Assembly: GCF_023704175.1 (NCBI RefSeq)
Contig: NZ_CP084530.1
Location: forward strand, 3,720,001 to 3,784,000
Origin: Paenibacillus sp. YPG26
GTDB taxonomy: Bacteria > Bacillota > Bacilli > Paenibacillales > Paenibacillaceae
Direction: 5' to 3'
DNA length: 64,000 bases
Made by a program: the position numbers and the translations under genes. Shown one piece after another: positions 9,661 to 17,746 of the stretch (position 1 is its first letter; each line of letters starts with the position of its first letter). Under the pieces are notes generated by a model. The model was not told the origin of the DNA. It was given only the letters and a program-made list of their open reading frames with translations, and did not search any database.

Positions 9661-10497
9661 TTAGAAGAACATGCTGCCTGGAACAATATCATCAAGAATA
9701 TTCACAATCGCTTTGCCGATGATATCCAGCGTAATGAACGTGGCAATATAGGTAAGCAGAACACCATAGACGGCATCCAGACCTCTGGCGTCTTGCTTGA
9801 CCCAGCTGGTGATCACAAGCGGCGGCGCAATGAACACAAGTCCAAGGAATGCTCCAACCAGGAAAATGCCGAAAATCTCAATCTGCAGAATGGACAATAC
9901 AAAAGCGATGCCCATGAGGCCCAGGAAAGGAACCAGCATGGCGCCGAACCTTGCGATCACATCACGATAACCCGCATGCACCTTGGCAAGTCTGACGGCG
10001 CAGTAACAGAAAGTAGCTATAAGTAGGATAAGAATAACCAGCGAAAGTGCCGGCTTAACTACAATATCAAGAAACGGACTCTCCGTGAGATAGTTCCTCG
10101 CTCTGGCGCCAAGAGTGAAATAGACCATTAAAGGGGCAATCAGACTAAGCAGCACCATCGTAATAATTCCATTTACCAGCTGATCCCCGCCAATACTGTG
10201 AGAGGCAGAGAAAGGTCTCTTAAGAATTCCCCCGAAATAGTTGAAGTAGCTTCTCGATACCTTCTTCGCATTCTGTAAATAGACATTCGGTTGAGCCGAA
10301 GGCTGTCCGCTACCCGGATATCCTGTCTGCTGAGGCGGTGTATGATACACAGGCTCCTGCTGCTGCGTATAGTCAGGCTGTACCGGAGACTGACCGGCAG
10401 TCTCGGACGTTGCAGCGACCTCTACCGGAAGCTTAGCCCCGCAACTCTCGCAGAATTTGCCGCCTTCATTGTAGTGATTACAATTAGTACAATGCAT
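9661..10497 (-). CDS. Zinc-ribbon multi-TM membrane protein
   Basis: 278 residues. Zinc ribbon with cysteines 3, 6, 16 and 19, a Pro/Gln/Tyr-rich low-complexity linker (about 30-75), then five predicted transmembrane helices (about 105-270) resembling Yip1-type membrane domains. Start ATG 10497 follows GGAGGA. The 140-base gap to the TcaA/YvbJ-like gene downstream contains a partial inverted repeat (9544-9550 with 9572-9578), but both are likely expressed in the same direction. In Bacillus a similar pair (yvbI-yvbJ) is adjacent; equivalence here is inferred from architecture. Molecular function unknown. Confidence 0.7.
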   Translation of the reverse strand: MHCTNCNHYNEGGKFCESCGAKLPVEVAATSETAGQSPVQPDYTQQQEPVYHTPPQQTGYPGSGQPSAQPNVYLQNAKKVSRSYFNYFGGILKRPFSASHSIGGDQLVNGIITMVLLSLIAPLMVYFTLGARARNYLTESPFLDIVVKPALSLVILILLIATFCYCAVRLAKVHAGYRDVIARFGAMLVPFLGLMGIAFVLSILQIEIFGIFLVGAFLGLVFIAPPLVITSWVKQDARGLDAVYGVLLTYIATFITLDIIGKAIVNILDDIVPGSMFF

Positions 10498-10651
10498 TGA
10501 ATTTGTTCCTCCTACTTATGTATGTCCTAGTTATATAGGTCTTTTTATCTATGAATCTTTCATTATTATGATATAACTTATTGGATTAATCAACCATAAT
10601 TTCTCTGATGCGTTAAAGGAAACCACTGTCTTTTCTACACAGAGGTATACG

Positions 10652-10699
10652 CAAAAAAAGCGGCCCTTCTCCGGTTATATCCCAGAGAAAGACCACTTC
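10652..10699 (-). terminator. Terminator of the 10709-11290 gene
   Basis: On the minus strand a 16-bp stem with several G-U pairs closes a 7-base loop and is followed by TTTTTTTGC. Confidence 0.88.
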
Positions 10700-10708
10700 A
10701 GCTCTCAT

Positions 10709-11290
10709 TTAAATCGTAAGAGTGTCCTCTTCCCAATGTATGAACTCATCCGGGTGCTTCCGGATATAGGCGGCAATCCGCCCTACTGCCCCCGGCACAG
10801 CATCCTGGTATTTCTCCTCCAGACGTTCGATGGACGCGAGCAGCTTCGGATGCTGGTGCAGATGATCTCTCGACAAATCGAACTCTTCCAGCTTCCTTGG
10901 ATGTCCCGTGTCCACAAGCACCTTCTCCGTAGACTCCAGAATATCCAGAAGCTCCTCTTCTCCGAAGTACCTGAGGCTGGCCTTCAGTGCGGTCCAGCGC
11001 TTCTCGGTCGCCAAGAAGTACGCACTCCACCAATAGAACTCGGTTAAAGATTCGACCGCATGCAAGTAATGCGTCCGGAATACAAATAAAGCCTGCTGTC
11101 CCCGGGTAAGCTGACCGAACAAGGAATTCAAGTCATCTCCCAGTGTCTGTACCTCTTTGTACCTTCGAATCAGTGGATCAAAGCACGCTTGCCCAAGCTC
11201 ATCATCACCCAGCAACTGGAACGTTCGCCTGTTCATATGGATCAATAGAATAAGAATCACTCCTTCGGAATGATTATATAATACATCCAC
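10709..11290 (-). CDS. Uncharacterised helical cytoplasmic protein
   Basis: 193 codons from the first ATG (11290). An internal ATG at 11236 (MNRRTFQLLGDDELGQ) is also possible; neither has a well-placed Shine-Dalgarno, although GGAG lies between them. The protein is charged and largely alpha-helical, with aromatic-rich HYLHAVESLTEFYWWSAYFLATEKRW in the middle and an acidic C terminus (HPDEFIHWEEDTLTI). No signal peptide, TM segment or domain recognised. Between the zinc-ribbon gene and des, with its own terminator. I cannot name a function. Confidence 0.7.
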   Translation of the reverse strand: MDVLYNHSEGVILILLIHMNRRTFQLLGDDELGQACFDPLIRRYKEVQTLGDDLNSLFGQLTRGQQALFVFRTHYLHAVESLTEFYWWSAYFLATEKRWTALKASLRYFGEEELLDILESTEKVLVDTGHPRKLEEFDLSRDHLHQHPKLLASIERLEEKYQDAVPGAVGRIAAYIRKHPDEFIHWEEDTLTI

Positions 11291-11339
11291 TGGAATAATC
11301 CATAATTTAGCAAATTATCAAGTGATTATAAAGCGGTCT

Positions 11340-12401
11340 TTACAGGGTGTCCTGCCGGGCCCGCTTAAGCTCATGCTTCTCTACGACCGAGGATATTTTG
11401 TCATGCACCGCCTTGCGTTTCATATCCCGGAACCCGATGAATTTCTTCTTCTGTTCACTCCAGATCCGGAACCGGAGCGACTTCAGGCTTGTTAACAGCG
11501 TAATTGTCTGCACCTTCTGAAGCTGCGGGTTCTGATTGTGAACCTTCTCCAGGTAGTAGTTAGGCACCCTTGAGCTCAGATGGTGGATATGGTGAAAGCC
11601 GATATTGCCGGTGATCCAGTGCAGCAGCCTTGGCAGCTTATAGAATGAGCTTCCATGCATCGCCGCTTGAACATAGTCCCAATCATCTTCAGGCTCGAAG
11701 TAGCTGTCTTCAAATTGATGCTGAACATAGAACAGCCAAATGCCGGCTACACCCGAGACGAAGAAAATAGGCAGCTGGACGAGAAGGAAGGCCTGCCAGC
11801 CAATAGCCCACACAAGCAGACCAACCGCTGCGGCAATTCCCAAATTGGTGATATAGGTATTCATGCGCTCCTTAGGCTTGGCGCCTTTGCGGTTAAAGCG
11901 GTAGATAATCAGAAAAACATATACGGGACCGATGGTGAACATCACCAGCGGGTTGCGGTACACCCGGTAATAGAATCTGCGAAGCGGGGATAAGGACAGA
12001 TATTCCTCTTCCGTCAGAGTCCAAATATCGCCGATCCCCCGCCGGTCGAGATTGCCATTGGTGGCATGGTGGACCGAGTGACTGTAACGCCACTGCTGGT
12101 AAGGGCACAGAGTCAGAATTCCTGTCAGCGTGCCAAGGACCTCATTAGCCGTACGGCTTTTGAAGAAGGAATGATGACAGCAATCATGGAAGATGATGAA
12201 GGTGCGAACCAGAAATCCCCCGGCTACAATGGCTAGAGGCAGTGTAATCAGATAAGAGACGGACAGGCTCAGATAGGCCAGATACCACAGTACAAAAAAG
12301 GGAACGAAAGTATTAATCATCTGCAGAGTACTACGCCGCAGCTCAGGCTTCTCGTAAGGAGCAACCTGCTTGCGCCATCCACCCTGTTCCTTGTTAAACA
12401 T
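11340..12401 (-). CDS. des: Membrane fatty acid desaturase Des (delta-5 type)
   Basis: 353-residue integral membrane di-iron desaturase that introduces a cis double bond into phospholipid acyl chains, raising membrane fluidity in the cold. All three histidine boxes are present: HDCCHH (about 72-77), HSVHH (about 108-112) and HHIHH (about 273-277). Long hydrophobic stretches lie around residues 28-70 and 185-225. Similarity to Bacillus subtilis Des is very high throughout. Start ATG 12401 follows GAGGGAT. No desK-desR pair is next to it in this window, unlike B. subtilis. The promoter region contains a palindrome (separate entry). Confidence 0.95.
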   Translation of the reverse strand: MFNKEQGGWRKQVAPYEKPELRRSTLQMINTFVPFFVLWYLAYLSLSVSYLITLPLAIVAGGFLVRTFIIFHDCCHHSFFKSRTANEVLGTLTGILTLCPYQQWRYSHSVHHATNGNLDRRGIGDIWTLTEEEYLSLSPLRRFYYRVYRNPLVMFTIGPVYVFLIIYRFNRKGAKPKERMNTYITNLGIAAAVGLLVWAIGWQAFLLVQLPIFFVSGVAGIWLFYVQHQFEDSYFEPEDDWDYVQAAMHGSSFYKLPRLLHWITGNIGFHHIHHLSSRVPNYYLEKVHNQNPQLQKVQTITLLTSLKSLRFRIWSEQKKKFIGFRDMKRKAVHDKISSVVEKHELKRARQDTL

Positions 12402-12439
12402 GTTGATGCTTATCCCTCTTTCTTGGAAGCTAAATTTTA

Positions 12440-12467
12440 TAGATATTGCTATTACGTACTACGTCAA
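12440..12467 (-). promoter_or_regulatory. Candidate des promoter with embedded palindrome
   Basis: Minus-strand TTGACG (plus 12462-12467) and TATCTA (plus 12440-12445) are 16 bases apart, 40-65 bases before the des start. A perfect inverted repeat ACGTA-G-TACGT (plus 12454-12464) lies inside the spacer, touching the -35. That is the usual place for a repressor or MerR-like activator site. The -10 could alternatively be TATAAA (plus 12436-12441). Confidence 0.45.
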
Positions 12468-12494
12468 GGCTGCCGGAAAGGTTTCAACATAGTC

Positions 12495-14105
12495 TCAAGT
12501 AAAATATTCCGTAATCTTATTAAAGTAGGTGCTCGGATGCAGGTAAGGGTGCTTGAAGAAAGCCTTGTCGTCCGCCACCTGCTCCGACACGCTGAGGTCA
12601 TACCCAATGATCCCGCGGACCTTGTCGGCAAAGGATGCGCTCTTGACAAGGATGCCCAGTTCAAAATCGTGGCATGCGCTTCGCTCATTTATATTATAAG
12701 AGCCGTGGAACACACAATGGGCTCTGGCATCATACGTGATTTTCCAGTGGGAGAAGCGGCCTGTCTTGCTGTAGTCATAGTAGGATACCCCTTTGTGAAA
12801 AGGGGCGTACATATGGCTCTGTACCGCGGCCTTGTTGGTCGGATGATCGTTCACGTTCAGCGGGTTGCATATTATGATGTGCCTGGCCTGCTCCTCCTCC
12901 AGACTCTCCAGTGTCTCCCAGAACGCATTGTCAATCAAATAGGGGTTCACAATGATGGTCTCATCGCCCGCATATTTAAGCAGGTCCAGATAATACTGCT
13001 GAATGAGATTCACCGGGTTCCCCGGAAAGCTGGCGAACAGGGTACACTGCTCCTCACCAAAGCGGCGGTCCATCTCCGGATAGTAGAAATCATCCGCCGG
13101 ATCGAACACATCCCCGCCCAGCACCGTCCACTGGAATACAAAGATCTGGTTGAGTGAATAAGCCGCGGCCCCCCGGATGCGAAAGCAGCCGTCGTGCCAT
13201 TCATCCTCCTTGGCCGGATATCCAAGCTTGGTGCCCTCAATCCGGGTCTTCGGGTCTCCTTCGGACACGACCGGAGTCTCGAACAGATATTGATCCCCTA
13301 CATTAATGCTTCCCACAATAGACGTAACTCCGTCGATCACAAGGAACTTGCGGTGATTAATCACGTTCAGCCCCGTTGTTACCTGCTCCTGTACATAATC
13401 CTGAAGGAACAGACCGTGCTCCGGCACCCCGGCGGCGGCAAGCTCCTTTCTCTTGCTCTCCCAATCCACGTTGTTGTAACTGGTTGTAAAAGTATTGATA
13501 AGCTGACAGCCCGCGGCTTCCAGCTGCTCAGCCAGACTGCCGAAGTCACCATACTTCAGGTTGCTGTTATATCCTACGGCAGTAATGCCGTAATCCACCA
13601 TAACTCTTACGACAACTCCTCTAGCCCGCGCGTCCAGCAGGGCCTGAACCACCTTGTTACCAGCGTGATCATTGAAGAAGAGCATCACCGACAGGTGGAT
13701 ATACCGCTCCGCCTGGTTAATCTCCTCCAGCAGAACCTGCAGGCAGTCAGGGCCGTTGACATAGGCATCAACTTTATTGTTCTCTGTGGTTCCTGGGAGC
13801 AGGGCGCTCAGTCTTCCCAGATCAAGCTGGCACACCAGGTAAGCCAGCTGCTCCAGAAGCTCTATAGATAAGCCGGGCAGCCCCTTCAGCTGCACAGCTG
13901 AGGTGAAGAACCCGCCAAGCTCCTGCCGGTAACGGGCCGCAGCCTCGAACGAGATATGGGTATCCGCGAATACTTTTGCCAGCTCCGCTCCTTCTATAAC
14001 CTTCTCAACCGGGCCATGTGACAAATAGTAGTTCATGAAATTGATCATTCCGTCTTGAAGCTCCTGATCCCATTGATCCATGGATACAACCCCGCCATGC
14101 TTCAT
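12495..14105 (-). CDS. Phospholipase D-like (cardiolipin synthase family) protein
   Basis: 536 residues with two HKD catalytic motifs: HRKFLVIDGV at about 250 and HWKITYDARAHCVFHGSYN at about 452, the latter in the N-in-helix context of cardiolipin synthases. No N-terminal TM pair is present, unlike classical Cls, so it is probably a soluble PLD-superfamily phosphodiesterase or phosphatidyltransferase. The first ~115 residues are unassigned helical sequence. The frame begins at a GTG (14117), but ATG 14105, 8 bases after GGAGTGG, is better. Located upstream of des on the same strand with 93 bases between; a shared role in membrane lipids is an inference from proximity. Confidence 0.85.
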   Translation of the reverse strand: MKHGGVVSMDQWDQELQDGMINFMNYYLSHGPVEKVIEGAELAKVFADTHISFEAAARYRQELGGFFTSAVQLKGLPGLSIELLEQLAYLVCQLDLGRLSALLPGTTENNKVDAYVNGPDCLQVLLEEINQAERYIHLSVMLFFNDHAGNKVVQALLDARARGVVVRVMVDYGITAVGYNSNLKYGDFGSLAEQLEAAGCQLINTFTTSYNNVDWESKRKELAAAGVPEHGLFLQDYVQEQVTTGLNVINHRKFLVIDGVTSIVGSINVGDQYLFETPVVSEGDPKTRIEGTKLGYPAKEDEWHDGCFRIRGAAAYSLNQIFVFQWTVLGGDVFDPADDFYYPEMDRRFGEEQCTLFASFPGNPVNLIQQYYLDLLKYAGDETIIVNPYLIDNAFWETLESLEEEQARHIIICNPLNVNDHPTNKAAVQSHMYAPFHKGVSYYDYSKTGRFSHWKITYDARAHCVFHGSYNINERSACHDFELGILVKSASFADKVRGIIGYDLSVSEQVADDKAFFKHPYLHPSTYFNKITEYFT

Positions 14106-14323
14106 TAGTGAATCCACTCCCTATACATTCGTCATCTTGCTAATATATTAAACACAACTTGCTTATTATGACCCCCGGACAGACAGCACAAAGAGACCAC
14201 GCTGTACAAGTCTTGTGACTCTAGGGCGTAGTCTTCTTGAATGCTGGTGCCTTTTATGCTCTCCACTGAAACCGAAGACCGTCTCCAGCTTAGGTTAAGA
14301 GTCAGGATGATGACACTGATTGC

Positions 14324-14665
14324 TTACTTCCCTCTCAGAAAAGCCGCCGCGAACTCGATCGCCTGCACGACCTCCTTCACGAACTGGGCGTTCTCCTTCT
14401 CCCAGTTGGCGGGATTGTCCATCTCATACTCCTCCACCCAGTCCTTAAGCTGTGCCGCAGCCTCCTGTCGCTGGGCCGGCTTTGCAGCTCCGCCTTTGCC
14501 GCGCAGGGCCTGTGCCGCGAACTGCATCGCTTTGCAGCTGTCTTTGACGAAGCCATACTCATCCCTGTCCCAAGCCTTGGGATTGTTCATATCATAGAAG
14601 GAGATCCATTTCTCCAGCAGCCCGGCTGCTTTCACAGGATCCATTTTTGCGCCTGATTGTGCCAT
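14324..14665 (-). CDS. Small protein made of two ~45-residue repeats
   Basis: 113 residues (from ATG 14665, GGAG 10 bases upstream; GTG 14671 is too close). It contains two internal copies: LLEKWISFYDMNNPKAWDRD through CKAMQFAAQALRGK (about 16-57) and QLKDWVEEYEMDNPANWEKE through VQAIEFAAAFLRGK (about 71-112). The copies share K/D-W, Y-x-M-[ND]-NP-x-x-W, FVK, and A-LRGK. Charged, helical, no signal or TM segment. The linker is Ala/Gly/Pro/Lys-rich. The repeats suggest a duplicated helical binding module. I recognise no family and no function. Confidence 0.75.
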   Translation of the reverse strand: MAQSGAKMDPVKAAGLLEKWISFYDMNNPKAWDRDEYGFVKDSCKAMQFAAQALRGKGGAAKPAQRQEAAAQLKDWVEEYEMDNPANWEKENAQFVKEVVQAIEFAAAFLRGK

Positions 14666-14859
14666 TTTCACGTAACTCCATTCTTTTTGTCATATAATAG
14701 TTAGGATGCGGATTGAATTTCTGTATTTCCTTCTAGTGTACCACCCCGGCGGGGGAGAATTCGTGTTTTGCTGCATTTTTATGGCCGGGTCATTTGAAAA
14801 GCAAGCTGGTTTATGTATTATACTTGATGCATTCATTTAAGAAGCGAAGGAGATTTCAA

Positions 14860-15801
14860 TTGAATACAACTGAATTCATATACACTTATGCCTATCCTGA
14901 GGAAGAAGTCTCATTATGTCACCTGGAGATGCGGGCCCTCTTCGGGTTCGTGCCGGAGACCAGCCTGCTGAAGAGCACCACCAGGATTGATCCCAGCCGC
15001 AGTCCCTTCATTCGGGAACGGATCGATGTGATGTACGAGGGGGACAAGCTTGAGGATATACTCAGCCAAGTGGAGCAGATTGAACTGAATGGAGATACAT
15101 TCAAGGTCATCTTCGTGAAGACGAACGACCTCATCGGCGATGATCGAATCGAGTATGATGAGCGCCGTGCCATCGAAAGAGAGATGGGGATGCACATTGA
15201 AGGTGAAGCGGACGTGAACAAGCCTGACCACTGGTTCGGCCTGGTGGCCATGGGCGGACGCTGGTATTTTGGCCGCTACCAGAAGAGCACCGCCGTATGG
15301 CTTCATCATATGAAGAAGCCGCGCAGCTATTCGATCGCGCTTAGCACGCGGGTAGCCCGGGCCGCGGCGAACATCGCCGTTCCGAGGCCCGAAGGCATTC
15401 GGGCCATCGATCCCTGCTGCGGCATTGGAACCGTTATGATCGAAGCCCTGTCCATGGGCATTAACATTATCGGCCGGGATATTAATCCGCATATCGCCCG
15501 CGGCGCGCGGGAGAACATCGCTCACTTTGGCTACGATGCGCCGGTAACCCTGGGTGATATTGCAGAGGTCACAGAGCACTATGATGTGGCTATTGTCGAT
15601 ATGCCGTACAATCATTTCTCCAAGGCCAGCTCAGAGACCCAGCGATCCATTCTGAAGCACGCCCGGCGGATTGCAGACAGAGTGGTCATCATCAGCGTCG
15701 AGTCGATGAATGAGATGATTGCAGAGACCGGACTAACCGAGCTCGACAGGGGGATTGTCCGCAAAGCGGGCTTCACCCGGCAGATTATTGTCTGCGGGTA
15801 A
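14860..15801 (+). CDS. TRM11-like SAM-dependent RNA methyltransferase
   Basis: 313 residues. C-terminal Rossmann methyltransferase with SAM-binding DPCCGIGTVMIEAL (about 183) and catalytic-type DMPYN (about 246, equivalent to [D/N]PPY of N-methyltransferases). The N-terminal ~150 residues resemble the THUMP-like region of TRM11/TrmN guanosine-N2 methyltransferases. Likely substrate is RNA; the exact base is not deducible. The start is TTG 14860, 7 bases after CGAAGGAG; the upstream in-frame ATG at 14794 has no ribosome site. Its last 17 bases overlap the convergent L,D-transpeptidase-fold gene. Confidence 0.83.
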   Translation: MNTTEFIYTYAYPEEEVSLCHLEMRALFGFVPETSLLKSTTRIDPSRSPFIRERIDVMYEGDKLEDILSQVEQIELNGDTFKVIFVKTNDLIGDDRIEYDERRAIEREMGMHIEGEADVNKPDHWFGLVAMGGRWYFGRYQKSTAVWLHHMKKPRSYSIALSTRVARAAANIAVPRPEGIRAIDPCCGIGTVMIEALSMGINIIGRDINPHIARGARENIAHFGYDAPVTLGDIAEVTEHYDVAIVDMPYNHFSKASSETQRSILKHARRIADRVVIISVESMNEMIAETGLTELDRGIVRKAGFTRQIIVCG

Positions 15802-16462
15802 TGGTGATCACCGGGGACTGCTTCGGATCAAGCTTGCCCATTAGCTTAAGGAGATTCCCCTCCGACATCGCCACACAGCCGGCGGTCGGCTTGTCTTGGC
15901 TTCGCCAAATGTGCATGAAGATAGCGCTGCCTTTACCCTTCACAATCGGGTTGTCGTTGTACCGGATTACCACAGCGTACTTGTACTGCGGGATATACAG
16001 CCGCTCGAACGACTTCCACCTCGAAGCCGGGTTGCCTGCGTAATGAACCCACTTGTTATAATCCGCTGATGCAGCGTCATCGACCCAGTAGTCCTGCTTG
16101 CCAGCCAAGGCATAGGTCAGCTTCAACCCTGCCGGCTTCGCTGCCGTACCAAAGGCGTGCCCGATCGGGAAGGTGCCTGTCGGCGTCTTCCCGTCACCTT
16201 CGCGCAGCTTGCCTATTCCGTTCTTGCCTAGAACCACCGGGATTCCGCTAAGCGTGGTTTTCCATTCGCCGTTAAGCTTCTCACGCAGTGACAAGGTTCC
16301 CTTGAAGGAGGAACCACGGGCTGCCTCGACCACAATAATCTGACCTCCGGAGGCCTCCTTGCGAACAGGAGGTATCTTCCCAGGCGCGCTCTCCGCCGAT
16401 ACTCCGGTGCATATCACCAACATAGCCGCGATTATCAGAAGTATGCATCTTAACCCTCTCAT
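15785..16462 (-). CDS. Secreted YkuD-fold (L,D-transpeptidase-like) protein
   Basis: 225 residues with a cleavable signal peptide (hydrophobic LRCILLIIAAMLVICTG, likely cut after VSA at about 23). The mature part has the YkuD catalytic signature with histidine in IFMHIWRSQ and nucleophile cysteine in TAGCVAMS (about 198). The DGKTPTGTFPIGHAFG segment is typical of the YafK/ErfK-like branch. Members crosslink or trim peptidoglycan or anchor proteins using a catalytic cysteine. No LysM domain is seen. Start ATG 16462 follows GGAGGGGG. Ends inside the convergent methyltransferase gene by 17 bases. Confidence 0.87.
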   Translation of the reverse strand: MRGLRCILLIIAAMLVICTGVSAESAPGKIPPVRKEASGGQIIVVEAARGSSFKGTLSLREKLNGEWKTTLSGIPVVLGKNGIGKLREGDGKTPTGTFPIGHAFGTAAKPAGLKLTYALAGKQDYWVDDAASADYNKWVHYAGNPASRWKSFERLYIPQYKYAVVIRYNDNPIVKGKGSAIFMHIWRSQDKPTAGCVAMSEGNLLKLMGKLDPKQSPVITITRRQ

Positions 16463-16737
16463 CCGTAATCCCCCTCCAAGGTACCTATTGTACCGAGCTT
16501 CTCATAGGCTCATTACCCTTATTTAACGACAGAATTCCGGGCTTTTCTAGACAAAATTTAGGGAATGTGGCGGATGGAAAAGATTTTTGGCGGGGCAGCA
16601 GGTTCACAAATGTCCAGTCATGGGGAAAGCTCCAGCCAAACTTCCTATTTGAATTAACAAGCTGGCAAGGGCTACACCAGGTTACATATTATGGTAGTAT
16701 AGTTTTTAACAGAATAGTGTCCAAGGAGGGAGCCGGA

Positions 16738-17091
16738 ATGGAGAAGGCCGGAACGGTGATCATCATTATAATTCTCTCTATTTCACAGTATCTTCTAAGA
16801 AGATGGATTGTGGGAGCGGAAGCGAAAGATGAGCTGCCCCGCGCGGGCAAGCGAGTTGACCTATGGGGCAAGGTTATTCTGCTCCTTATTGCGATGATCT
16901 GGGCTGTTAATTTGATTGTTGAAGATAGACTGACGGACGATATTTTCAAATGGTTCATGATTGCAATCATAGTCCTTGCAACTGGCTTTCAGGCCTTTGT
17001 AGACTGGAAGTATAGGAAGAGCTCCAAAGAATATATAGTTTCACTTATTGTGTTAGTTATGGGTGTAGTCTTAGTCTGTCTTCTTCTCTAG
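16738..17091 (+). CDS. Small four-TM membrane protein (DUF4181-like)
   Basis: 117 residues with four hydrophobic helices (about 5-20, 43-61, 71-88, 98-117). The loop AKDELPRAGKRVDLWGKVIL between the first two resembles DUF4181 proteins of Bacillales, whose function is unknown. The frame is open from 16567, but ATG 16738 has AAGGAGGG 7 bases before it. A TATAGT -10-like element lies just upstream (about 16697-16702). Monocistronic. Confidence 0.65.
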   Translation: MEKAGTVIIIIILSISQYLLRRWIVGAEAKDELPRAGKRVDLWGKVILLLIAMIWAVNLIVEDRLTDDIFKWFMIAIIVLATGFQAFVDWKYRKSSKEYIVSLIVLVMGVVLVCLLL

Positions 17092-17213
17092 TTAGTGGAA
17101 GGGTCGAACCTATGGAGTGATTTGAATTTGTATTTCGATTTGGATTTGGGTTTCAAATATCTAATGGGAGCGGAAGTAGCTAATAATTTGATGATAGTTA
17201 GGAGCTAACTACG

Positions 17214-17561
17214 ATGATAAAAGGCTTTGGAGGCGTTTTCTGGAGAACCAGGAATCTCGAGGCTACTAAAAAATGGTACAGCGATGTATTGAAGCTTGAA
17301 ATCGAAGATTGGAATGGCACTGTGATTAAGCCCCACTCGGCCAATGAGACGATCTTGTCCTTCTTCACGGAGAATGACAACTACTTTCCAGCAGAACAAC
17401 AAGTGATGTTGAACTTTCAAGTCTATAATCTGGACGAGGTGATCAAGCATCTTGAACAAATAGAAGTACCTCTTGCCAAGCAGCAAGAGACTAGTGATTA
17501 CGGCAAGTTCATATGGATTAAGGATCCCGATGGCAGGCTGGTCGAGCTGTGGGAGAAATAA
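17214..17561 (+). CDS. VOC/glyoxalase-superfamily protein
   Basis: 115 residues forming one vicinal-oxygen-chelate module pair. Signature parts: N-terminal GFGGVFWRTRNLEATKKWYSDVLKLEIEDW and C-terminal GKFIWIKDPDGRLVELWEK, where the terminal Glu is a usual metal ligand. Metalloenzymes of this fold include glyoxalases, dioxygenases and fosfomycin or bleomycin resistance proteins; the substrate here is unknown. ATG 17214 follows AGGAGC. Convergent with dbpA. Confidence 0.85.
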   Translation: MIKGFGGVFWRTRNLEATKKWYSDVLKLEIEDWNGTVIKPHSANETILSFFTENDNYFPAEQQVMLNFQVYNLDEVIKHLEQIEVPLAKQQETSDYGKFIWIKDPDGRLVELWEK

Positions 17562-17626
17562 CATAGAAACTTTACCTCAATCCTAATCGAAAGCAAGCAA
17601 AGGCGTTAGCACATGAAAATGATAAA

Positions 17627-17670
17627 AAGGGCAGCTCAAGGACTTATTTCATCAGTCCAAGGCTGCCCTG
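17627..17670 (-). terminator. Terminator of dbpA
   Basis: Minus-strand stem AGGGCAG-CCTTGGAC with GTCC-TTGAG-CTGCCCT, followed by TTTTTA. Lies between convergent genes. Confidence 0.8.
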
Positions 17671-17746
17671 CTTCATTACTTGAGCCCGCAATACGTCTAA
17701 CCACTGGATACCAGCTGCTACTTGGCATCCACTCTCCGCGTACCCG

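Noticed and set aside
12423..13871. Two long plus-strand frames (244 and 225 codons) antisense to the PLD-like gene
   Set aside because: Shadow frames caused by codon bias; the minus strand has both HKD motifs and a proper start.
14914..15615. 233-codon minus-strand frame antisense to the TRM11-like methyltransferase
   Set aside because: No ribosome site or domain; the plus-strand gene has conserved SAM motifs.
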